A stretch of 64,000 bases of DNA from Bacillota bacterium (GTDB lineage: Bacteria; Bacillota; Bacilli; Paenibacillales; UBA4045), in assembly GCA_023441055.1 (NCBI GenBank), contig JAEZQY010000059.1, positions 1-64,000 of the forward strand, written 5' to 3'. Shown one piece after another: positions 33,840 through 43,084 of this stretch (within the stretch, counting starts at the first letter, position 1; each line of letters starts with the position of its first letter). A program made the position numbers and the translations under genes. The notes under the pieces are model-generated. The model had not been told where the DNA came from, did no database searches, and saw only the letters and a list, made by a program, of their open reading frames with translations.

Positions 33840-35384
33840 ATGCATACTTATAAGCCATTACGAACTGTCGTCGTCGTCGCTCTGTCACTCCTTATCATCC
33901 TAACTCCGCTCCTCTCATCGCAAGAGGCAGCGGCGAATGCAAGCGTCAATATTAAGCAACTCACCACCAGAATGGAGCAAGCTGCACAATCGAAGAAGTG
34001 GAATATGGCGGCAACCTACGCCAAGCAGATCGCGGTTTACTATGATCAAGCTAGGAAGTATTACGATGCCGCACACTATTATGATTTAACGGCGCGTTAT
34101 TGGGAGGCATACGGCCAGCCGAACTGGGGCATTGTGAATACGATACGAGCGGATCATGTCCGCACTGTTGTTGATACCTACATCGAGGTTCGAGCTGACC
34201 AGGACCGCGAGCTTGAGAAGTTCGAGCCGCTCGCAGGCGTATATGCAGGCTTGTATCCGGCAGGCAGCGAGGATCGCGGGGATCCACGGAGCTCACTTGA
34301 AGCCATGGGACAGAAGCATGCGCTCTATCTCACTTATGCCCACTGGCGTAGAGGCTATCCGGAGACCGAGTCGGTCTTCCCGATTCCCTATGCTGAACGG
34401 GCGATTGAGGCGGGCGGCGCGCTGCAGGTGGCCTGGGAACCATCTAATGGCCTGAGTGACGTGAAAGACGATGCCTATGTGCGACAATTCGCGCGTGAGG
34501 CTAATGCACTGGGCGTTCCGATCTTCCTGCGGTTTGCCGGAGAGATGAATGGGGAATGGGTGCCCTGGTACGATGACCCAGAAACGTATATTGAGAAATT
34601 CCGTCTGATTCACGACATCATGGAAGAAGAAGCGCCAAATGTAGCGATGGTCTGGTCGCCTAACTTCCTGCCGCGCCATAATATTGCACCATACTATCCT
34701 GGGGATGACTATGTGGACTGGGTCGGGTTCTCGCTCTATACGATCCCTTACTCCCAGGGGGAGGAGAAGCTCGGAGGCAATCCGATCGACTATCTGTATC
34801 CGCTGTACCAGCAATATGCGCATAAGCCGATTATGATCTCTGAGGGCGCGGTCTCATTCATGAGCTACGAGCTCCAGCGAGATTACACGGAATGGGCGCT
34901 AGGGCAGCTGGACAATATGTATGCCTATATGCCGCGGATCTTCTCGCAGGTGAAGGCCATTACTTACTTCAATCTGGACAAAATGACCACCAATTATGAT
35001 AACCAGAATAATAATTACGACCTGTATGCGCGGGAGGAGATGCTCAGCAAGTATAAGAAGCTGATTGCTAAGCCTTACTATGTCAAGGAAGTGAAGGACG
35101 GCGCGACGAACAGGCGCTCCGTGCAATACATCCCGCTGTCCGAGCATTCGGGTACCAAGGGGCAGGTCCAGCTGTTCACCTATGTGAAGCTGCCGCTCGG
35201 TCAGCAGCCTTATGCGGTTCACTTGTATGACGGGGACGGCAAGCTGCTCAAGCGGGCATACGCGGCTCCATTCGACATGAGTATTGATTTCAGTCAGCTT
35301 CCGCAGAGTGGGAAGCTCATTGTGAAGGTATTGGATGAGACGTTCAAGGTGCTGCACACGCAGGATATTCCTTACCAGCAATAG
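33840..35384 (+). CDS. Secreted GH26-type glycoside hydrolase
   Basis: 514 residues. Signal peptide (ends AAANA), a helical stretch (about 35-115) with repeated YAKQIAVYYDQARKYYDAAHYY-like helices, then a GH26-like (beta/alpha)8 barrel. Acid/base Glu lies in FAGEMNGEW and the nucleophile Glu in MISEGAVS, both at the right barrel strands. GH26 contains beta-mannanases and beta-1,3-xylanases; this one is distant and its substrate cannot be told. A small C-terminal beta domain follows. I prefer ATG 33840 (GTAGG 4 nt before, signal peptide starts here) over ATG 33810, which has no ribosome site. Confidence 0.82.
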   Translation: MHTYKPLRTVVVVALSLLIILTPLLSSQEAAANASVNIKQLTTRMEQAAQSKKWNMAATYAKQIAVYYDQARKYYDAAHYYDLTARYWEAYGQPNWGIVNTIRADHVRTVVDTYIEVRADQDRELEKFEPLAGVYAGLYPAGSEDRGDPRSSLEAMGQKHALYLTYAHWRRGYPETESVFPIPYAERAIEAGGALQVAWEPSNGLSDVKDDAYVRQFAREANALGVPIFLRFAGEMNGEWVPWYDDPETYIEKFRLIHDIMEEEAPNVAMVWSPNFLPRHNIAPYYPGDDYVDWVGFSLYTIPYSQGEEKLGGNPIDYLYPLYQQYAHKPIMISEGAVSFMSYELQRDYTEWALGQLDNMYAYMPRIFSQVKAITYFNLDKMTTNYDNQNNNYDLYAREEMLSKYKKLIAKPYYVKEVKDGATNRRSVQYIPLSEHSGTKGQVQLFTYVKLPLGQQPYAVHLYDGDGKLLKRAYAAPFDMSIDFSQLPQSGKLIVKVLDETFKVLHTQDIPYQQ

Positions 35385-35426
35385 TCATAGGTTGGAAGTG
35401 TTATACATAGCTGCAAGGTCTGAACA

Positions 35427-35435
35427 TGCTATAAT
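35427..35435 (+). promoter_or_regulatory. Extended -10 promoter of the chemoreceptor gene
   Basis: TGCTATAAT at 35427-35435, an extended -10 element without a good -35 box, about 70 bp before the gene. Confidence 0.55.
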
Positions 35436-35503
35436 AGAAATGACTGCAGGGCGTTGACTGGATGACCAGAGGAGCAGTACATAAAATTCTGGGAGCTGAT
35501 GGT

Positions 35504-36982
35504 ATGAGTGCAATGCAAGAATTAATGCTTGAGGATCTGCACCGTAAGAATGGATTGGTGTTCAAAGCGAATCTGGCCATCTCATTGCTAGCCGTAGTAT
35601 CCGTAATTGGCATAGGCTTCTCCAAGGGTTTCGATGCGAGCGGCCTAACCATGATCATAGCCCCGATTATCGGACTTGCCATTATTGGCTTCTTGCATTA
35701 TCGACGCATCTGGACGCAGGCACTGCCATACATAGCGATCGTAATTCCTTATATTACCTCTTGGTTTACGATCATCGGAACGCCGGACTTCACCAAGCTT
35801 CTAAGTGCTTACTACCTCATTGTTCTTGCGGTTATCTATATGCGGGTCAAGCCGTTCGTGCTGGGCTTGGTGCTTGCGGCGGTCGAGCTCGTGTATATGC
35901 ATATCGAATTCAGTGATCAGTTCATTCTGACGGAGGATTCCTATGCGACCGCGCTTATCTACTTCGTCATCATTGCAGTCGTTCTGTTCTTTATCATTAG
36001 AAGCTCTAATTTCTTGATGAGCAAGGCGGTATCTGCGACAGAAGAGTCCATGAAGCTTTCGCAGCAGCAGCAGGCCAGTCAGGCTAAGCTGCTCGAGGAA
36101 GTAACACTGATGTCGGATAATATGACACTGCTCAGCAGGGCCGGGGAGGATAACGAGCGCTCATTCGAGCAGATGAATCTCGCCTTCCGCGAGATCGCAT
36201 CGGGTGCCGGTGATCAAGCGGACTCGACAGTTCGGATCACCGAAGCCGTGCATGCTTCCAATGAAATGGTTGAGCGGATGATCTCTTCACTTGAAATGCT
36301 TGTCGACAAGACGGAGAGCGCGAATACGCAATCCACGCTCGGCGCGGATAAGGTGAGTCAGCTCTATAACGTGATCACGACCTTCCAGAGAAGCATCGAG
36401 CAGATGGGGGCGAATATCGAGACGCTCAATGAGATGATCGAGAAGGCGGCAGGCTTCAGCACCTCGATTCAAGAGATTGCCGCTCAGACGAATCTGCTGT
36501 CGCTCAATGCCAGCATCGAGGCAGCGCGCGCCGGAGAGAGCGGCAGAGGTTTCGCCATCGTCGCTACCGAGATCCGCAAGCTGTCCGATTCAGCTGCCAG
36601 CGCGGCCGAGCAGATCTCCCAGAATCTCCATGAGATGGAGCTGCAGGCTGGAGCTACCGGTGAACAGATGAATCAGGTAGCCTCGCAGATGGAAGAGAGC
36701 ACACAGCTAACAGGCGATACTAGAGATGCCTTCACGAGTATCAGCTCCTCGGTTGGCCAGTTGACGGAGATGGTGTCCGACTTCGAGCAGGTGGCTTTGA
36801 CGATACGTTCCTCTTCATCGAACATAGAACGCGAGTCGCAATCCTTCGCTGCCGTGAGCGAGCAATCATCTGCCACGCTGGAAGAGCTTTCCGCAACGGT
36901 GGACACCCTCGTGCAGAAGAACAGCGAGATCACCGATAAGCTGCGCCAGACCGACCAAGCCGTGAAGCGGCTGTTGGCGTAA
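35504..36982 (+). CDS. Methyl-accepting chemotaxis protein, six-helix membrane type
   Basis: 492 residues. The N-terminal 170 residues are about six membrane helices with no extracellular ligand domain; a HAMP domain is not evident. The cytoplasmic coiled-coil signalling domain follows, with the conserved hairpin tip EIAAQTNLLSLNASIEAARA GESGRGF that contacts CheA and CheW. The C-terminal part has a Glu/Gln-rich helix where methylation is expected. It probably senses a membrane or intracellular state. The start ATG at 35504 has GGGAG 8 nt upstream; ATG 35462 lacks a site. Confidence 0.9.
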   Translation: MSAMQELMLEDLHRKNGLVFKANLAISLLAVVSVIGIGFSKGFDASGLTMIIAPIIGLAIIGFLHYRRIWTQALPYIAIVIPYITSWFTIIGTPDFTKLLSAYYLIVLAVIYMRVKPFVLGLVLAAVELVYMHIEFSDQFILTEDSYATALIYFVIIAVVLFFIIRSSNFLMSKAVSATEESMKLSQQQQASQAKLLEEVTLMSDNMTLLSRAGEDNERSFEQMNLAFREIASGAGDQADSTVRITEAVHASNEMVERMISSLEMLVDKTESANTQSTLGADKVSQLYNVITTFQRSIEQMGANIETLNEMIEKAAGFSTSIQEIAAQTNLLSLNASIEAARAGESGRGFAIVATEIRKLSDSAASAAEQISQNLHEMELQAGATGEQMNQVASQMEESTQLTGDTRDAFTSISSSVGQLTEMVSDFEQVALTIRSSSSNIERESQSFAAVSEQSSATLEELSATVDTLVQKNSEITDKLRQTDQAVKRLLA

Positions 36983-37140
36983 GCTAGTTGGCTGAAGATA
37001 GGAAGTAGAAGTCAATCTAAGTAAAGTGGCTGGTTGAAGTCAATTGAAGTAAGGTAGAAGGTATAAGTGATAGCGTAAGAACGTTGGCATACGGTAATTG
37101 CGCGAGGTAGTCTGACAGAATAGATGCAGCGTAAGTGTAA
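36983..37140 (+). other. Gene-free purine-rich 3' region
   Basis: No frame or RNA is recognised. It is rich in GAAGT words, including two GAAGTCAAT copies 27 bp apart, and runs into the terminator at 37141. Probably the 3' untranslated end of the chemoreceptor mRNA. Confidence 0.4.
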
Positions 37141-37205
37141 ACCGTCAGGGTAGAGCGATTCACACCTCCATGTGAAGTGGAATGCTCGCCCTGGCGGTTT
37201 TATTA
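37141..37205 (+). terminator. Terminator after the chemoreceptor gene
   Basis: ACCGTCAGGG / CCCTGGCGGT closes a long hairpin that includes GAGC / GCTC, followed by TTTTATT. Confidence 0.75.
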
Positions 37206-37294
37206 TGCAATTTCAGGCTAAATTACGATTTTAGTTTAAATGATTTCAACTAAGTGCTGAAAATGACCATTAGAAATCCACACCGCGGCCACGC

Positions 37295-37319
37295 AAAAAG
37301 CCATCCGCATGGGATGGCT
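37295..37319 (-). terminator. Terminator of tRNA-Arg
   Basis: On the minus strand, AGCCATCC / GGATGGCT with a 5-nt loop and five T. Confidence 0.85.
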
Positions 37320-37336
37320 GATTCTACGTGAATATA

Positions 37337-37412
<76 letters not shown>

Positions 37413-37496
37413 GCAGTATTAATAAAATAACACAGAAAACTAGTTGGACGCAATCTTAGACTAGTTGATGATGTATTCCTAGCAGTATCAAACAAG

Positions 37497-37532
37497 TTGA
37501 CATCCAACACTATTGGAAGTAAAGTATTTACT
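37497..37532 (+). promoter_or_regulatory. ganR promoter with self-operator
   Basis: TTGACA (37497-37502), 17 bp, TAAAGT (37520-37525). The palindrome AGTAAAGTATTTACT (37518-37532) covers the -10 box. The same AGTAAA-N3-TTTACT palindrome follows the ganB promoter, which points to autoregulation by GanR. Confidence 0.8.
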
Positions 37533-37557
37533 TAATTAGGACATTGGGAGGATTAGA

Positions 37558-38547
37558 ATGGCTACGATCAAGCAAATAGCAGAGCTGCTGAACATTTCCA
37601 ATGCCACTGTATCGCGGGTGCTGAATCATGACCCCAAGCTTTCGGTCAGTGAACAAACAAGAGCCGCTATTTTTAAGACAGCGGATGAAATTGGATATAA
37701 GAAGAAGAAAGTAAATCCAAAGGTTGATAATATTGCTTTACTCTACTGGGTTGAAAAAGGGGAAGAGCTTGACAATATTTATAACGAATCGATCTTAAAT
37801 GAACTTATCATGCAGGCCAAAAGCAGAAATATGAACTTCTCTATATACGAAAAGAGTGACGGAATTGCAGCTGTTAAAAAGAATAGTACTGCTTTCATAG
37901 CAATTGGCTGGTTCGACATGGAGGAAGTTAAACACCTCCAGGGGATCACTTCTAAGGGGGTTTTTATAAATACCCGTCCCGATGAAAGCCTGTTTGACAG
38001 CGTCCAGGAAAATCAGGAGTCCATGGTGAGACAGATCGTCGATTATTTCGTCAAGAAGGGACACACGCGTATCGGTTTCATTGGAGGGCCTGATTACGAC
38101 ATGACAACTCGTCAGCCGCTGGTGGATGTTCGGGAATGGTCCTTCCGACAGACGATGACCTACTATCGCCTGCTTAGAGAAGAGTACGTCTTTATTGCCG
38201 ATGGCTTCACCGTTAAGGAGGGCCGCCGCATAGGTGCCGAAGCTATTGACAAGCTGAAGGACGCAATGCCAACCGCATTCTGTGTTGCCAACGATGCCTT
38301 GGCCATAGGGGCCCTTCAGACATTTAATGAGCAGCAATGGGAGATTCCAGGACGGGTTTCCTTCTTCAGCATTAACGACATCGGTATAGCCCAATATGTC
38401 TCGCCTCCACTAACCACCTTTCACATTGATATTTCGATTATATGCAGCTCTGCCCTGGACCTGCTGCTAGAACGTGTGCTTAGGAATAGGACCACCACGA
38501 AGTCCGTTTATATAAACGGAACGCCTATCTTTCGAAAAAGCTGCTGA
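37558..38547 (+). CDS. ganR: LacI-family repressor of the galactan locus
   Basis: 329 residues. N-terminal LacI helix-turn-helix IKQIAELLNISNATVSRVLN, then the hinge and a periplasmic-binding-like effector domain with KKGHTRIGFIGG and PTAFCVANDALAIGALQ. It resembles GanR/MsmR-type regulators that release DNA on binding galactobiose-like sugars. It precedes the GH53 gene and ganSPQ, and both it and they carry the same operator. Start ATG with GGGAGGAT upstream. AAA and TTT codons are more frequent than in most genes here. Confidence 0.87.
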   Translation: MATIKQIAELLNISNATVSRVLNHDPKLSVSEQTRAAIFKTADEIGYKKKKVNPKVDNIALLYWVEKGEELDNIYNESILNELIMQAKSRNMNFSIYEKSDGIAAVKKNSTAFIAIGWFDMEEVKHLQGITSKGVFINTRPDESLFDSVQENQESMVRQIVDYFVKKGHTRIGFIGGPDYDMTTRQPLVDVREWSFRQTMTYYRLLREEYVFIADGFTVKEGRRIGAEAIDKLKDAMPTAFCVANDALAIGALQTFNEQQWEIPGRVSFFSINDIGIAQYVSPPLTTFHIDISIICSSALDLLLERVLRNRTTTKSVYINGTPIFRKSC

Positions 38548-38583
38548 CCAGCAAAGCAACCAACTATATTGCCCATATGTCAT

Positions 38584-38611
38584 GCGACCGAGATTCGGTC
38601 GCTTTTTTTTT
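38584..38611 (+). terminator. Terminator of ganR
   Basis: GCGACCGA / TCGGTCGC with loop GAT and nine T. It separates ganR from the ganB promoter. Confidence 0.95.
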
Positions 38612-38635
38612 GGATATCTATGATTTTTCCGTTTG

Positions 38636-38650
38636 AGTAAGCGATTACAA
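38636..38650 (-). promoter_or_regulatory. cre site upstream of ganB
   Basis: Minus-strand TTGTAATCGCTTACT fits WTGNAANCGNWNNCW at each fixed position. It ends 8 bp before the -35 box of the ganB promoter, a place where CcpA could act as repressor or activator. Confidence 0.7.
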
Positions 38651-38657
38651 TTTTGTG

Positions 38658-38709
38658 TTGACAGACCTTAAGGTGTGCGGTAAAATACTTTCCAAGTAAA
38701 TAGTTTACT
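38658..38709 (+). promoter_or_regulatory. ganB promoter and GanR operator
   Basis: TTGACA (38658-38663), 17 bp, TAAAAT (38681-38686). The perfect palindrome AGTAAATAGTTTACT (38695-38709) starts near the transcription start and would block transcription when bound by GanR. Confidence 0.85.
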
Positions 38710-38752
38710 ATTTATATAATAAATAATTTATTATGATTTGTGAGGGTGCATA

Positions 38753-39838
38753 ATGTTTATTAAAGGCATGGATATTTCTGTTCAGCAAGAAATTGAACAA
38801 TTAGGCGCTAAATACTTCGACGACGGCAAGGAAGGCGACGTCATTCAGATTCTCAGTGATTATAACGTGAATAAAGTTCGTCTGAGGCTTTGGAACAATC
38901 CCTATGATGCGGATAACAAGCCTTACGGCGGCGGCACCAACGATCTCTCTGCCACGATCCAAATCGCTAGGAGAGCAGCGCAGAGGGGGATGGGGCTGCT
39001 GCTGGATTTGCACTACAGCGATTTCTGGGCCGACCCAACGACCCAAGTCAAGCCTAAGGTCTGGCAGAGCTTAACCGGAGAAGCCTTGGAAGAGGCGGTA
39101 TACCGATATACCCTTGAGACACTTACGGAGTTAGACAGCAACGGAGTGTTGCCAGATATGGTTCAAATCGGTAATGAAACCACCAACGGTTTACTGTGGC
39201 CGGACGGTCATTATGATAATACCAAGACTATGGTAAACCTGCTGGCGGCGGGTATCCGAGCAGTGAAAGACGTTAACCCCGACATTCGAACCATGATTCA
39301 TCTGGACTGGGGCGGAGACAACGCCCTATATCGAAGATGGTTTGATGGCATAGCAGAGGCGGCTTTGGACTTCGATATCATTGGTATGTCTTATTATCCA
39401 TTCTGGCATGGTACCCTAGATCAGCTTGTCTTTAATATGAATGATATTTCTTCCCGCTATAACAAGGATGTCCTCATTGCGGAAACTGCATTTCCCTTTA
39501 CAACTGAGCAGATAAACAGCGAGGTTATGATCTTCACTGACGAGCATGCAAACAGCGTGCCCTACACCATCGACCCTTCGGGTCAACGTGAATTCATGCT
39601 AGATTTGATGAATGCGATCCAGTCCGTTGATCATCATAGAGGCATTGGCTTCTTCTACTGGGAACCTACCTGGATCAATATTATGCAGGCCCGATGGGCG
39701 ACTGAGGAGGGGAAGAAGTACCTAGGTAAGGACAGTGTTTCAGGGAACGTGTGGGCCAATCTAACTTTGTTCGACTTTGAAGGCAATACTCTACCTGCTT
39801 TACAGGCGATAAGAGACTTTGAATATGAGGGGGAATGA
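38753..39838 (+). CDS. ganB: GH53 endo-beta-1,4-galactanase without signal peptide
   Basis: 361 residues, a complete GH53 (beta/alpha)8 barrel starting at FIKGMDIS, the usual first barrel strand. Acid/base Glu in IGNETTNG and nucleophile Glu in IAETAFP are present. There is no hydrophobic leader, and no in-frame start upstream adds one, so the enzyme should be cytoplasmic. Known GanB enzymes are secreted. Here it would cut imported galactan oligosaccharides delivered by ganSPQ, whose first gene overlaps it by 4 nt. No GH42 beta-galactosidase is in the locus. Confidence 0.92.
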   Translation: MFIKGMDISVQQEIEQLGAKYFDDGKEGDVIQILSDYNVNKVRLRLWNNPYDADNKPYGGGTNDLSATIQIARRAAQRGMGLLLDLHYSDFWADPTTQVKPKVWQSLTGEALEEAVYRYTLETLTELDSNGVLPDMVQIGNETTNGLLWPDGHYDNTKTMVNLLAAGIRAVKDVNPDIRTMIHLDWGGDNALYRRWFDGIAEAALDFDIIGMSYYPFWHGTLDQLVFNMNDISSRYNKDVLIAETAFPFTTEQINSEVMIFTDEHANSVPYTIDPSGQREFMLDLMNAIQSVDHHRGIGFFYWEPTWINIMQARWATEEGKKYLGKDSVSGNVWANLTLFDFEGNTLPALQAIRDFEYEGE

Positions 39839-41073
39839 CCATGAAACGATTAGTAGTACTATTACTTGCTTCTGTGATGCTTCTTGCAATAATATCCGGG
39901 TGCGGCAATTCGAACACGACAACGCCGTCCAAGACTACGGATGCAACTCGTAGTGCAAATGATGGCGTATCGATTACACTATGGACCAATTTCCAGGTTG
40001 AGGCGGAATTGCTTCAAGCGCATGCGGACAGGTGGTCGGAGAAGACCGGCAACCAAGCAACGGTCACACAGACTAGCATCGAGCTCCAGCAATTTGCTCA
40101 AGCAGCGAATAGCGCCAATGGGCCTGATGGGATATTCGGCTTCGCCAATGACCAGCTTGCCAGTTTTGTTACCGCTAATCTAGCGGCAGAAGTGCCAGCT
40201 GATTTTTATAATGATAGTGATTATGCTAGCGCAGCTGTTCAAGCCAGCTATGTTGACGGTAAGCGCTATGGTGTACCCATTGCAGTAGAAACCATTACGT
40301 TATTCTATAATACGGATAAGGTCTCTACACCGCCTGCGACCTGGGACGAATTGCTGCTGACAGCGAAGTCGAGCGGCGGTATCAAGTTTGACGCGACAAG
40401 TATTTATTACGATTTGGGTTTTGTCCGAGCATTCGATAGCTATATCTTCAATTGGGCGAACAACAGTTATGACGTTGACGATATTGGTTTGGGCAACGCC
40501 GGCGCGATTCAAGCATACAGCTATATCAAAAGAATGGTGGACGAAGGCTTCATATCGGCCGATATCACTTTTGATATCGCAAGAAGCGCTTTTGAAAACG
40601 GCGAAACGGCCTTCTATATCGGCGGGCCTTGGGATGTGGACGCTTTTAACTCCGCAGGGATGAATTTCGCGGTTATTCCAATGCCGACATTGAACGATCG
40701 GCCCTTTGTGACACCAGTAGGAACACAGGTTGGATTTGTTAGCTCCAAGTCGGCAAAGCAGGACACGGTTTGGGACTTTTACAAGTACCTGATTGATGAG
40801 GCATCCGTAGAGTTGTATGAAGTAGGAGGCAGAATTCCCGCCAATTTAAGCGCGCAGCAGCAAATTGAAATGGATGAAACGACAGAAAACTTCATGAAAC
40901 AGATTGCAAGCGGCGAACCGCTTCCGTCCGTACCTGAGCTGGGGCAACTATGGGGGTTATATGCCGATAACATGCGACTGCTATTCGGGGGGACACTGAC
41001 GTCGGAGGAAGCTGCAGCATATATCGAATCACAATTCAGGGAAGCCATTGCGCTAATGCATTCCGGTTCTTGA
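39835..41073 (+). CDS. ganS: Galacto-oligosaccharide-binding lipoprotein
   Basis: 412 residues. Lipobox ISGC (Cys about 21), then a family 1 solute-binding fold with GVSITLWTNFQVEAELLQAH, GTQVGFVSSKSAKQ and FYIGGPWDVDAF, as in maltose- and galactan-binding proteins. Its ATG overlaps the ganB stop (ATGA), so the two are coupled. It feeds the GanPQ permeases. Confidence 0.88.
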   Translation: MTMKRLVVLLLASVMLLAIISGCGNSNTTTPSKTTDATRSANDGVSITLWTNFQVEAELLQAHADRWSEKTGNQATVTQTSIELQQFAQAANSANGPDGIFGFANDQLASFVTANLAAEVPADFYNDSDYASAAVQASYVDGKRYGVPIAVETITLFYNTDKVSTPPATWDELLLTAKSSGGIKFDATSIYYDLGFVRAFDSYIFNWANNSYDVDDIGLGNAGAIQAYSYIKRMVDEGFISADITFDIARSAFENGETAFYIGGPWDVDAFNSAGMNFAVIPMPTLNDRPFVTPVGTQVGFVSSKSAKQDTVWDFYKYLIDEASVELYEVGGRIPANLSAQQQIEMDETTENFMKQIASGEPLPSVPELGQLWGLYADNMRLLFGGTLTSEEAAAYIESQFREAIALMHSGS

Positions 41074-41099
41074 AGCCAGTCAAGTCAGGAGACAGCGTT

Positions 41100-42014
41100 A
41101 TGAAGAGAATGAGACATCATTTTACTGCCTATGGCTTTTTATCACCAGCGCTTCTATCTATTTTTTTGCTAACCTTGCTGCCTGTTATCTACACGATCTA
41201 TATTTCGTTTACCAATTACAACATGTATCATTTGGACAACTATGATTTCGTTGGCTGGAAGAACTACCAGACCATACTACAGGGATCAATCAAGAATGTA
41301 TTCCTTTCCGTGTTGGGCTGGACGATAGGCTTTGCAGCTCTAAGTACCATACTGTCCTATTTGGTTGGGATGGGACTGGCGGTGCTGCTGAACAATCCGC
41401 TCATGACGGAGTCAGGCATTTACCGCTCCATTCTTATCATTCCTTGGGCACTGCCGGCGACGATTGCCATCCTGTCCTGGCAGGGTCTGCTCAATGAACA
41501 GTATGGCGGCATCAACCATTTGCTCACTCTTCTTGGCATCGCAGATGGCATCCCTTGGATGACAGATGCTTTCTGGGCAAGAACAGGAATCATCATCGTC
41601 AATATTTGGCTAGCTTATCCGTTTATGATGAATGTGTGCTTGGGTGCTTTACAGTCTATAAACCCGACCTATTATGAAGTAGCCAACGTGGAAGGCGCGT
41701 CCAGATGGCACGCCTTCCGCAAAATTACGCTGCCTCTTACACTCAAGGTGAGCATACCACTTGTGGTGGCATCATTCGCCGCCAACTTCAATAATTTCGG
41801 GAATATCTATATGATCACCCAAGGCGGTCCGGCTAAGGTAAACTCCCAATTTGCCGGCAGCACGGACATCCTGGCCAGCATGGTCTATAAGATGACCACC
41901 TGGTCCAACCGCTATGAGCTATCGGCTACACTCAGCATTTTTATATTTATCATTGTCGGAACTCTGACCTTGATTAACCTCAGGTTATCCGGGGCATTTA
42001 AGGAACGATCATGA
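41100..42014 (+). CDS. ganP: Galactan oligosaccharide ABC permease
   Basis: 304 residues and the MalF layout: six membrane segments and the coupling loop YEVANVEGASRWHAFRKITL. ATG at 41100 is preferred, with AGGAG 8-10 nt upstream; a TTG at 41070 overlaps the ganS stop but has no ribosome site. The segment MITQGGPAK before the last helices is typical of MalF/GanP. Confidence 0.88.
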   Translation: MKRMRHHFTAYGFLSPALLSIFLLTLLPVIYTIYISFTNYNMYHLDNYDFVGWKNYQTILQGSIKNVFLSVLGWTIGFAALSTILSYLVGMGLAVLLNNPLMTESGIYRSILIIPWALPATIAILSWQGLLNEQYGGINHLLTLLGIADGIPWMTDAFWARTGIIIVNIWLAYPFMMNVCLGALQSINPTYYEVANVEGASRWHAFRKITLPLTLKVSIPLVVASFAANFNNFGNIYMITQGGPAKVNSQFAGSTDILASMVYKMTTWSNRYELSATLSIFIFIIVGTLTLINLRLSGAFKERS

Positions 42015-42051
42015 CAGGGATAAGTCAGACTTTGAAACGGGGGACAGCTCA

Positions 42052-42879
42052 ATGAGAAGAAATCAACTCGCAGGCGTCTGGATTAGCCGAGTCATCATTT
42101 GGTTTGCGATCCTCTGCAGCCTGTTTCCGGCAAGCTGGATTCTGATGGCCTCCTTCTCCGCTGGCCAAAGCTTTTTCAGTACCACGCTTTTCCCAAAGGC
42201 TCTGACCATACATAATTATTCCCGTTTACTTGTGGAGACCGACTTCATGACATGGGTAGGGAATTCGCTCAAGATCTGTCTGTGTGTGTCCGTGATCCAG
42301 CTGTTTCTGACAAGTACGTCTGCCTATGCCTTCTCGCGCATGCGCTTTCCAGGCAGGAGGAATGGTCTGTTGATTTTGCTGGTTCTTCAAGTGTTTCCGA
42401 GCAGTATGGCGGTGTCGGGTTTCTATATTCTCATCTATCGGTTCGGGCTTTCGGATAATCTACTGGCCTTGATATTGGTTCTCGCAGGCGGTAGCGCCTT
42501 TAATATATGGCTGATGAAAGCTTATATGGATACGATCCCCAAAGAGCTTGACGAGGCGGCCTTTGTGGCTGGAGCCAGTCACCGAGTCGTTTTTACCAGA
42601 ATCATTCTGCCACTGGCAGGTCCGCAGCTAGCGGTGATTTTTGTCTTCTCCTTTATTGCCGCTTACAGCGAGTATGTGATTACCTCTATCTTCCTGAATA
42701 CCCCCGGCAATCATACGCTGGCGCTTGGTCTGCAAACCTTTATCACCAATCAATTTGCTGCGAACTGGACATTATTCGCTGCCGCGGCGGTACTTTCTTC
42801 ATTGCCCATAATGCTTATGTTTATGTTCATGCAGCGGTTTATACAGAACGGGCTTGCCGCTACCGGCACGCAGGGCTGA
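42052..42879 (+). CDS. ganQ: Galactan oligosaccharide ABC permease
   Basis: 275 residues, MalG layout with six membrane segments and the coupling loop DEAAFVAGASHRVVFTRIILP. Follows ganP by 37 bp. GGGGGACAG precedes the ATG. As in the other importers here, the ATPase must come from elsewhere (MsmX type). Confidence 0.88.
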   Translation: MRRNQLAGVWISRVIIWFAILCSLFPASWILMASFSAGQSFFSTTLFPKALTIHNYSRLLVETDFMTWVGNSLKICLCVSVIQLFLTSTSAYAFSRMRFPGRRNGLLILLVLQVFPSSMAVSGFYILIYRFGLSDNLLALILVLAGGSAFNIWLMKAYMDTIPKELDEAAFVAGASHRVVFTRIILPLAGPQLAVIFVFSFIAAYSEYVITSIFLNTPGNHTLALGLQTFITNQFAANWTLFAAAAVLSSLPIMLMFMFMQRFIQNGLAATGTQG

Positions 42880-43084
42880 GCGATTGCCCAGCGTGCTTGT
42901 AGCGCAATCTTCCTCTCTCACGTGATAAATCCCCACGGTATAATGCCAATCCCGATGAAATTGAATCCCATTCTCCGAAGAAAACAGATGGGGACAAATG
43001 CTAAATTAGAAAGAGGGAATGACAGTCTAGACTGCGAATATACGAGTAGCTGTACGATTCCAACTTAGATTAGGGGGAAGCGAC

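Noticed and set aside
42884..42912. Weak hairpin GATTGC/GCAATC after ganQ
   Set aside because: The stem is only 6 bp, the loop is long and no T run follows, so it is not supported as a terminator.
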